Assembly: GCA_003483565.1 (NCBI GenBank) | Contig: DMYZ01000271.1 | Location: 1 to 7,489, forward strand | From: Prevotella sp. | GTDB lineage: Bacteria > Bacteroidota > Bacteroidia > Bacteroidales > Bacteroidaceae | Direction: 5' to 3' | Length of the DNA: 7,489 nt | Shown: piece after piece, positions 1 through 6,553 of the stretch | Layout: every line of letters starts with the position of its first letter | Position numbering within the stretch: position 1 is the first letter of the stretch | Translations under genes and position numbers: made by a program | Notes under the pieces: model-generated | Told to the model about the DNA's origin: nothing | Databases searched by the model: none | The model's input: the letters and a program-made list of their open reading frames with translations, nothing else

Positions 1-323
1 GATGCATTGATATTTTCACTGAATATATTTTCGAGATTAGCATCGTCGGAAATATTAAGTCCGCTTGTCACATTGTCACTGCGGAATTCCCCCCAAATCA
101 TCATTCTTTGTATTACAGCCTGTGATTGCAATTGAGTATAGCATCCTGTAACGATTTCATCAACATCTTCTTTCTCATTCCAGAAGTCATCCAGTATAAT
201 TTCGTTCTGAGGTTTAACTTGCAGAAAATCGCTACAGCTTGTGAGCATAACCAGAACAAAAGTGATGGTTGACAACATTATTGTCTCTATCAGTTTTTTA
301 TTATGTTTCATAAAAGTATTCAT
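1..323 (-). CDS. SusD/RagB-family outer-membrane lipoprotein, N-terminal part (cut by left window edge)
   Basis: About 107 residues are visible; the gene continues past the left edge. Proteins of the SusD/RagB family are surface lipoproteins that cap the SusC barrel and bind the incoming ligand. The N-terminus is basic (MNTFMKHNKK), then hydrophobic, then a lipobox LTSC with the acylated cysteine at residue 30, followed by Ser-Asp as is common in exported Bacteroidetes lipoproteins. The segment after it (DFLQVKPQNEIILDDFWN, then an acidic helix and GCYTQLQ) is the usual start of a mature SusD, and RMMIWGEFRSDN is also family-like. The start is placed at ATG 323-321; a second in-frame ATG at 311-309 (Met5) is a possible alternative. 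Only 23 bases separate it from the SusC stop, so it is surely co-transcribed. The ligand is unknown because the binding region is outside the window. Confidence 0.93.
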   Translation of the reverse strand, partial: MNTFMKHNKKLIETIMLSTITFVLVMLTSCSDFLQVKPQNEIILDDFWNEKEDVDEIVTGCYTQLQSQAVIQRMMIWGEFRSDNVTSGLNISDDANLENIFSENINA

Positions 324-346
324 TATATTCGTTTTAGAATGTTCTG

Positions 347-3300
347 TTAGAAATCAACAGTTAAACCAAAGGTATAAGAACGTGAACGTGGCGTTTGTGC
401 ATTGTCAATAGCTGGATCGTAACCACTCTGACTAATGTCTGGATCTACACCACTGTATTTTGTCAGAACAAAAAGATTGTTGGCACTTGCATAAAAACTG
501 ATATTGCCCAATCCCAGACTTCTAAGGAATTTCTTTGATGGAATTCTATAAGATAATTGTGCATAGCTCATACGTAAATAAGAACCGTCTTCAACAAACC
601 GATCACTGATAAGGGTGTTATAGTTCGAAGTGCTTCCATACATTGCTCTTGGAATTGTTGTTATATCGCCTTCTTTTCGCCAACGAAAGTTTACTGCTTG
701 ACTTTGGTTATCATTAGTTGTCATAGCCTCTGCGTTCAGGCGGGCCATATTAATTATCTTATTACCGACACGATAGGTAAACTGGGTATTAAGGTGCCAG
801 TCTTTATAGTTAAAGGAAAGCCCGAAACCACCTGTCAATTTTGGAAGTGAACTTCCCAAGTATACGATATCAAGAGCATTGATATTGCCATCGTGGTTGA
901 CATCTTCATAAATAGCATCTCCGCCACAGAACTTATAGTTTTTCCCTGTCCCATCATTGGTGTAATTATACATCATGCGGACTGGACTTCCATCAGAACC
1001 CAAGATGACATGACCCTTAGAATCTCTTGCTACCGGAGCTGTCTTCCCTGCCTTTTCGAATGTGGCTCGCTCTTCATCATTCATGTTTGCGTAGGTATCG
1101 TAATTATATTGATACACGCCCTTATAACGAAATCCATAGATGGCGCCAAATGGATTATGCAATTGAACACGGCGCAGATATTCAGCATTTGCATAGTTAT
1201 AAGTAGAATTAAGAGAATTTAAAATATTCTCATCCATAGAAAGAATTTCATTTCTGTTGTTTCCTAGATTAATATTTACATCCATGCTGAATTTACCTGC
1301 TTGTACGAGTTTGTTGGTGTTTAGTCTGAATTCCCAACCTATATTTCTCATCGCTCCATCATTTTTATATGGAAGGGTTGAAAATCCAGAGTTGGATGGA
1401 ATACGGAAATTACTCATCAGCATGTTTGTCGTTTTAGAGTTGTAAAACTCAAGAGCCATTGTAATCTTATCATTTAAAAGGCCTATATCGAAGCCTAAAT
1501 TATAACTTGAAACAAGCTGCCATTGTAAGTTGGTCAGGCGAATGTTCACGGGATACATTGATGATGCATCTATATACTGGCTTCCTGACGCATATTTGCT
1601 GGTATATAAATAATCCGTGTTTGGCTGGGATCCTACACGTCCCCAACTTGGACGGATAGAGAGCATAGACAACCATTTTCTGGTTGATTTCATAAAAGCC
1701 TCATCACTTAGATTCCAACGAAGTGATATAGCAGGAAATGTTCCCCAACGATGACCGGGACCGAATTTGGTAGTACCATCAGCTCGCATGGAGAAATCAG
1801 CCATATAACGGCTTTTATAGGCATAGTGGGAAGAAAATGTAAAATACATAGATCGTCCCTGGCTGAAAGAAGAACCAAGTCCTGTTATCAAGCCTCCAGC
1901 GTCAGGACTTGTAATACCTCCTGAAGGAAGTAATTTTCCATTGGTGTTTTGACTACTTGCTGTACTTGAATTTAATTCAAAGCGGCCTAAAAACATTAAA
2001 GAGTGGTCTTTATTCTTGAATGCAGGTATTAAGGTAAGGGCTTGCTTTGTATTGAATGCAAAACTCTTTGAACTGCTTGATGCAGAAGTATTGACTCCAT
2101 TGCTCCAACTTACAGTCCTTAATTCTGCAGGATAGAAGGAATCATTATATTGGTTGAATATACTGAGGTATACACTTCCACGCCAGTTTAATTGCCAGTG
2201 TTGGTCATCTAGTCCAAGAAGTTTATAATTAATAATGGCTTCAGGATCTATATCATAAGTACTGCGTTGATTCTTTGCCAAGTATGCACTTGCTACAGGG
2301 TTCACATAAGTTTTTTGGTCATTGTTAAAAACGGAAGATGCATTTTGCAGCATTTCGTAATAAGTTGTTGTGTTTCCTCCTGTTGCTGGATTTTGTTCAT
2401 AGATACTCATATTAGGCATTTTCTTCAATGCAATGGCTAGGAGATCATCACTATTCATATCGTTCTTTGTATAAGTCAGAGAGAAATTGGTAGATACGCG
2501 GATTCTCTCACTGATGTCATAGTCAAGTGCCATGCGAGTTGTTAGTCTATTCATTTTTTGGGCAATTATGGTACCCGTTTCATGATCATAGCCTGCACCA
2601 ATACGGAAAGCAAGTTTCTCACCACCACCGGTTACAGATATGTAATGGTTTTGTCTCAATCCATTCTGTATAACAGCTTTACGCCAGTCTGTATTATTAT
2701 TGTATTGTTCATATTCTGAAAAAGTAGGATCATAATTCAGTTCAGGAATGTTGCTGGCATTATCATTTTGTGTCGGATTAAAGTAGCTTTCTTTTAACAA
2801 CATTGTATAGTCATCTCCATTAAGCATTTTATATCCTTCTGGCTGGTGTGTTCCTGTAAGCTTTAAGGTATAGGATACTCTCGGTTTTCCTTGGGAACCA
2901 CGTTTCGTTGTTATTTCAATTACTCCAGATCCGCCTTGGCTGCCATAAATAGCCGTTGCTGCAGCATCTTTCAGTACATTGATGTTAGCAATATCTTCAG
3001 GATTGATATTCAGCAACTCTGCGAATTTCTCATTATTAGCAGAAGCAAGATCAACATCAGACAGGTCTACACTTCTGATATTACCATCAACAACGATCAG
3101 TGGATTGGAATCGGTTAAAGAAGAAAGTGATGAAACTCCACGCAGACGCATTGTAGATCCTGATCCCAAGTCGCCGGAGTTGCCGATAATGTCAAGTCCT
3201 GCGATACGACCTTGCAATGCTTCGTCTACACTGGTAATTCCAAGTCCTTGGAATTCTTTACCAGAAAGGGATTGTGTGGCATAGGAAATCTCACGTTCAG

Positions 3301-3679
3301 GAATTGGGAGCCCGTTCCCGGCATGAATCCTCTTTGCTGTGATGGTTACTCCTTTTAGATCAGTATTCGATCTCAGAATAATATTATATATATTTTTGTC
3401 TATTTTTACAAGTTGAGGAGCCATACCAACATAACTGAATCTAAGATTATCCTTCATGCTGTGAATCTTCATCGTAAAATTTCCATTCAAGTCGGTTACC
3501 GTAGATTCAACGATACGGCCGGTGGCATCCATTTCGCAGACAGTACCTCCAATGATCGGCTCCAGATTATCGCTAACTGTTCCATGTACGCTGTTGATTT
3601 GTGCAAATAAAGACATACTGCATAGCAACGTTAGCGCCATGAGCAAGATGCGCTTTTCTATGTTTATCTTGTTTTTCAT
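347..3679 (-). CDS. SusC/RagA-family TonB-dependent outer-membrane transporter
   Basis: This complete 1110-residue protein has the normal length for SusC. It should form a 22-stranded outer-membrane barrel that imports oligomers using TonB energy, with the SusD encoded just downstream as its lid. Visible parts: signal peptide about residues 1-27 (basic start, hydrophobic core, LFAQ); carboxypeptidase-regulatory-like domain about 30-105; a TonB-box-like stretch near 110-116 (GVTITAK); plug about 125-262 with DEALQGRIAGLDI, LIVVDG, and VLKDAAATAIYGS; then the barrel, ending in YTFGLTVDF with a terminal aromatic as expected for a BAM signal. A DVNHDGNIN loop near residue 925, followed by LPKLTGGF, is a typical SusC signature. 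There is no STN domain before the regulatory-like domain, so direct anti-sigma signalling is unlikely. The start ATG 3679-3677 overlaps the upstream stop as ATGA. The plug is divergent: GSQGGSGV stands where I remember GSRAANGV in typical SusCs, and there is extra sequence after the VVDG motif. Confidence 0.96.
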   Translation of the reverse strand: MKNKINIEKRILLMALTLLCSMSLFAQINSVHGTVSDNLEPIIGGTVCEMDATGRIVESTVTDLNGNFTMKIHSMKDNLRFSYVGMAPQLVKIDKNIYNIILRSNTDLKGVTITAKRIHAGNGLPIPEREISYATQSLSGKEFQGLGITSVDEALQGRIAGLDIIGNSGDLGSGSTMRLRGVSSLSSLTDSNPLIVVDGNIRSVDLSDVDLASANNEKFAELLNINPEDIANINVLKDAAATAIYGSQGGSGVIEITTKRGSQGKPRVSYTLKLTGTHQPEGYKMLNGDDYTMLLKESYFNPTQNDNASNIPELNYDPTFSEYEQYNNNTDWRKAVIQNGLRQNHYISVTGGGEKLAFRIGAGYDHETGTIIAQKMNRLTTRMALDYDISERIRVSTNFSLTYTKNDMNSDDLLAIALKKMPNMSIYEQNPATGGNTTTYYEMLQNASSVFNNDQKTYVNPVASAYLAKNQRSTYDIDPEAIINYKLLGLDDQHWQLNWRGSVYLSIFNQYNDSFYPAELRTVSWSNGVNTSASSSSKSFAFNTKQALTLIPAFKNKDHSLMFLGRFELNSSTASSQNTNGKLLPSGGITSPDAGGLITGLGSSFSQGRSMYFTFSSHYAYKSRYMADFSMRADGTTKFGPGHRWGTFPAISLRWNLSDEAFMKSTRKWLSMLSIRPSWGRVGSQPNTDYLYTSKYASGSQYIDASSMYPVNIRLTNLQWQLVSSYNLGFDIGLLNDKITMALEFYNSKTTNMLMSNFRIPSNSGFSTLPYKNDGAMRNIGWEFRLNTNKLVQAGKFSMDVNINLGNNRNEILSMDENILNSLNSTYNYANAEYLRRVQLHNPFGAIYGFRYKGVYQYNYDTYANMNDEERATFEKAGKTAPVARDSKGHVILGSDGSPVRMMYNYTNDGTGKNYKFCGGDAIYEDVNHDGNINALDIVYLGSSLPKLTGGFGLSFNYKDWHLNTQFTYRVGNKIINMARLNAEAMTTNDNQSQAVNFRWRKEGDITTIPRAMYGSTSNYNTLISDRFVEDGSYLRMSYAQLSYRIPSKKFLRSLGLGNISFYASANNLFVLTKYSGVDPDISQSGYDPAIDNAQTPRSRSYTFGLTVDF
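3676..3679 (-). other. ATGA stop/start overlap joining the FAS1 gene to susC-like gene
   Basis: On the minus strand the four bases read ATGA: the TGA ends the FAS1 lipoprotein and the ATG begins the SusC-like protein. This arrangement usually indicates translational coupling by terminating ribosomes, and it implies that the two proteins are made in linked amounts from one mRNA. No strong Shine-Dalgarno sequence is evident upstream, as is normal in Bacteroidetes; the preceding bases are purine-rich (AGAAGTAGAAGAAT). Confidence 0.9.
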
Positions 3680-6324
3680 ATTCTTCTACTTCTTGATATT
3701 TTTCTTACTAGGCTTTTCCATGTTGTTCTTTCTGTACTTGAATAGTATAGAGGTCCGTCAATCTGTTGTATTACAGCATCAGAAGTCGTATAGATAGTGC
3801 GAGAAGCTCCTGAACCAGAAAACCAATATTCACGACATATTTGGTTGTATGTACCGGGATTTTTTATTACGTGCCTAACATTACCTATTACATCTTTTAC
3901 GGTCATGGCAGAATTAGACCAACTGACGCCTAAAGGATAGAATCGTCCATTGGATGGATTTACCATCATACTTTCATAATTGTTGCTGGTAATCTCATTG
4001 CCATTGGCATCTGTTTCAGGGGCTCCGCCAATGAGTACCGAATTATCCTGAATATGATAGCGTACAAAGGCTTCAATACGTTTTTTTATGACTTGGCATG
4101 CAGCCTTGGCTTCCGTGCGTACTTGGTTGCTGTTACTTTCATCATTAGCAATTTCATATTCTTTGTCGAAATCATCCCATGTAGGAAGATATCCATCGTT
4201 CTCAAGAGCTTTGATGGAAGCGTTTGTCGGTACATATACCGTATAGTTATAAGTATCAAATAAGCGCATGTTATAATTGTTCTTGCTATTTACACAAGTA
4301 TACTTTCCTGATGTATTGATAAGCATGTTTTGTGAAGCAGAATCTGGGTCGCCGCCATTAAGTAAATTATAAAATTCACTGAACTCAGAGTTGTTCTTTA
4401 AAATTTCATAAACACTTTTTTCTGCTCCAATAGGCATTTGATCGTTTATTTCATATGACTTGCCATTACCGTTTTTAGATTCGTCATAGATCTTGTTTAC
4501 TGTGAGATCTGAACCATTTTCAATTTGCCATCCTCCAGCAATATTCATGGATCCTGCTACTCCTGCATTGGATACTTTTATAAGTGTTCCACCTTTACTC
4601 TTGTAATAAGTATGTCCGTCTTCAACATTGCCTACAATAATAAGTTGATTCATCAAGTCAGTTAATCTGTTAGATACGATATTGGAAGCTATATCTTTCT
4701 GAATCAAGTCACCAGGTATAACTTTGCCATTTTCAATTGTACAGTAATATCTATTGGCTTTTACAGTCTTTTCATCTTCATCATAATAGAATTCTAGCAT
4801 TGTCTGTCTGGTTTCTCCGAAATAGCATGGATCTACATAGTAGAGCATAGCTGTATTCGTAGGGAGTATCAAACTATAGTAAGAATCCATAGAATTCAGA
4901 TATGGTGTAAATTCCAAATTATCGATAGCCCAATAAATAACACTCAGTACATCCTGATGGATTAAGGCTGGGAAAGATACACTGGCATAGGCACTTGGTG
5001 TAAACACCTTGTTTACAAGATAGACCACACCATTGCATCCCATGAAACAGCTATCTACATTACTTTTGTTGATGCCAAGTTCTACTTTGGCATCATTCAT
5101 TATAGAACTGAATTTTGAAGGGACACTTTCGGAAAATGTACCTAACATATTTACGTTGAGTAATTTTGATATCACAAGATCTGGTACGGCCGACCATGAT
5201 GCGTAAACATCTTTTAAGACTTTGCCGCCACCATTATTCCACCATTCATTGAGAGCAGCATTAGTAGGAACAATCATAGCACCGCAATCATAGTGCAGGT
5301 CTTTCCCCATCGTGTTTGTATACATATATTGGTTCCAGCCAGGATCAAAAGCCAAAGTTGCGGAAACCGTATTCCCGTCAGGATCTTTAGTTAAAGCATT
5401 TCCCCCTGCAGATACATCACTATAGTAGCGGAGTGTATATACAGAGTCATTAGAATTGTAGAGACGGTTGAATTCTTTTGATCCGGATGCGTTATAATAA
5501 GGTGCAGAAAATCTGTCTATCAGGGTGGACCATCCTGACATAATTGGATGATCTCGAAGAATCTGTGCCATATTTGGTGCTGCCTGGACGACATTCTCAA
5601 CTTTTTGGATATATCCGTTCTTGCAGGTAATGTCGCGGTCAATGACCTTCTCGCCGTTGACCCAAGCTTCACTAGTTGAAGTCGCCTGCCCGTTGGTAAG
5701 GATGGAAAGGTCTTCATCTGTAATCTTGTTGTAATTCATGTAAGCCGGTAGGAAATGAATCATTGGAGCCGTAGTGGCGTCTTTGAAAATACGTATACTT
5801 CTTTTCGCATTTTTGAATCTACTCCATGCAGCTGTGCCCGGCATTTGGCTAGGATAAACTACGGCTACAGAGTCATAAATACTTGCTGCCGTAGAGCGTC
5901 GCATACATTGTCCCATCTCTGGTGGGGTACCATTGACATTAGAAAGTAATTCAATCAAGTATGCATTGTTGATCATAGAACTGTTAAACAGAATTTTCTT
6001 TTGTGCGGTTGACAGTTTGTCATAACTATGTATTCCCCAGCTGTTTGTTTGAAACCATTTTGCAAAAGCGTCATCATCAGCAACAAATAATGTTTTGGAT
6101 CCAGTTTGGCTTAAAACATCTTTTTGCCCCAAATCATCAATTAACTTTAGTGTTGTGGTATAATTTCCTTCATTCTCAAGTTCTTCATAAATAGAGTTCC
6201 CTAGCCATGATGGTTGCCCTGTTAGAATGTCATCACTACAGGATTGAAATGATACTATGCTTAGTATCATTCCTAATATTATTCCTGACGATTTGATCCA
6301 ATGTCTGATTCTTCTATAATACAT
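3676..6324 (-). CDS. Surface lipoprotein with four tandem fasciclin (FAS1)-like domains
   Basis: This complete 882-residue protein is first in an operon with SusC and SusD. FAS1 domains are adhesive or ligand-binding modules of about 150-200 residues. I see four units from the recurring strand-plus-turn core: residues about 40-248 (core FVADDDAF), 249-443 (core VPTNAAL, end GVVYLVNKVF), 450-615 (core LPTNTAM) and 630-862 (core VPTNASI, end SDAVIQQIDGPLYY). The boundaries are estimates and the third unit is the weakest. The N-terminus is basic and hydrophobic and leads to Cys29 in SFQSC, an imperfect lipobox (Phe at -3), followed by SDD, which resembles the Bacteroidetes surface-export signal. 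The start is secure: an in-frame TAA lies a few codons upstream of ATG 6324-6322. The last 20 residues after the final FAS1 unit are strongly basic (KSLVRKISRSRRI) and may reflect a changed stop. It is probably an accessory of the SusCD importer; its ligand is unknown. Confidence 0.88.
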   Translation of the reverse strand: MYYRRIRHWIKSSGIILGMILSIVSFQSCSDDILTGQPSWLGNSIYEELENEGNYTTTLKLIDDLGQKDVLSQTGSKTLFVADDDAFAKWFQTNSWGIHSYDKLSTAQKKILFNSSMINNAYLIELLSNVNGTPPEMGQCMRRSTAASIYDSVAVVYPSQMPGTAAWSRFKNAKRSIRIFKDATTAPMIHFLPAYMNYNKITDEDLSILTNGQATSTSEAWVNGEKVIDRDITCKNGYIQKVENVVQAAPNMAQILRDHPIMSGWSTLIDRFSAPYYNASGSKEFNRLYNSNDSVYTLRYYSDVSAGGNALTKDPDGNTVSATLAFDPGWNQYMYTNTMGKDLHYDCGAMIVPTNAALNEWWNNGGGKVLKDVYASWSAVPDLVISKLLNVNMLGTFSESVPSKFSSIMNDAKVELGINKSNVDSCFMGCNGVVYLVNKVFTPSAYASVSFPALIHQDVLSVIYWAIDNLEFTPYLNSMDSYYSLILPTNTAMLYYVDPCYFGETRQTMLEFYYDEDEKTVKANRYYCTIENGKVIPGDLIQKDIASNIVSNRLTDLMNQLIIVGNVEDGHTYYKSKGGTLIKVSNAGVAGSMNIAGGWQIENGSDLTVNKIYDESKNGNGKSYEINDQMPIGAEKSVYEILKNNSEFSEFYNLLNGGDPDSASQNMLINTSGKYTCVNSKNNYNMRLFDTYNYTVYVPTNASIKALENDGYLPTWDDFDKEYEIANDESNSNQVRTEAKAACQVIKKRIEAFVRYHIQDNSVLIGGAPETDANGNEITSNNYESMMVNPSNGRFYPLGVSWSNSAMTVKDVIGNVRHVIKNPGTYNQICREYWFSGSGASRTIYTTSDAVIQQIDGPLYYSSTERTTWKSLVRKISRSRRI

Positions 6325-6391
6325 AAGTAATAGTTAGTTATTATTATTAATTAGCTTAGTTCCTTCTGTCTGTTTTACATTGTTGCTCTAT

Positions 6392-6438
6392 GACAGATAG
6401 CTATTATTGACTTAATTTAGTTGACAATATTAGCTGTC
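6392..6438 (-). repeat. Imperfect inverted repeat in the leader of the FAS1-SusC-SusD operon
   Basis: On the minus strand, AGCTAATATTG (6435-6425) faces CAATAATAGCT (6409-6399). Ten of eleven positions pair, with a 15-base A/T-rich loop. Outside it, GAC (6438-6436) can pair with GTC (6394-6392) across a small bulge. The short word CAGACAG occurs at 6440-6434 and again at 6372-6366. The site lies between the candidate promoter and the FAS1 start, so it could be an mRNA leader structure or a protein-binding site. In DNA this AT-rich, chance structure is also possible. Confidence 0.3.
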
Positions 6439-6449
6439 TGATGTCTTTT

Positions 6450-6479
6450 CTTATATATAAGCATTTCTCGTCTAGCAAA
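6450..6479 (-). promoter_or_regulatory. Candidate Bacteroides-type promoter for the FAS1-SusC-SusD operon
   Basis: Reading the minus strand, TTTG (6479-6476) matches the Bacteroides -33 element. It is followed after 18 bases by TATATAAG (6457-6450), a partial match to the -7 consensus TAnnTTTG (TA, then T and G of the last four). It lies just past the terminator of the preceding gene and would give a leader of roughly 120 bases. The match is weak in an AT-rich region, and a regulator-dependent promoter elsewhere in 6325-6500 is equally possible. Confidence 0.3.
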
Positions 6480-6498
6480 CTATGATAACCAGAGTTTT

Positions 6499-6537
6499 AA
6501 AAAATCTTCCTTCCTTCTTAAAGGAGGAAGGAAGATT
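6499..6537 (-). terminator. Intrinsic terminator downstream of the sorting-domain protein gene
   Basis: The arms 6503-6515 and 6525-6537 form a perfect 13-base-pair hairpin (minus-strand arms AATCTTCCTTCCT and AGGAAGGAAGATT) with a 9-base loop. On the minus strand the descending arm runs into six T residues (6504-6499). It begins 16 bases after the TAA at 6556-6554, which is an ideal position to end that transcript. In the plus direction no T-run follows, so it works for the minus strand. It separates the right-hand gene from the FAS1-SusC-SusD operon. Confidence 0.85.
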
Positions 6538-6553
6538 ATATAAAAAGAAAATA

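Noticed and set aside
893..1222. Plus-strand open frame within the SusC gene
   Set aside because: It lies wholly antisense to a well-supported SusC reading frame, and its translation has no recognisable domain. The same applies to the plus-strand frames at 1257-1445, 2891-3118, 2979-3284 and 3413-3610.
3686..3721. An 11-codon minus-strand mini-frame (MEKPSKKNIKK) just before SusC
   Set aside because: It is too short to support as a gene and overlaps the FAS1 coding end. It was kept only as evidence for a possible frameshift.
3522..3797. Plus-strand frame with a hydrophobic, Phe/Leu-rich stretch resembling a membrane segment
   Set aside because: It is antisense to the SusC signal-peptide region and the FAS1 gene end. 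The Phe/Leu run is the complement of Lys/Arg/Glu-rich AAG/GAA codons, so it is an artefact of base composition.
5520..5717. Minus-strand 65-residue frame inside the FAS1 gene
   Set aside because: It overlaps the real gene in another frame and has no domain or initiation signal; the plus-strand frames at 4054-4263, 5755-5949 and 6003-6194 are shadows of the same gene as well.
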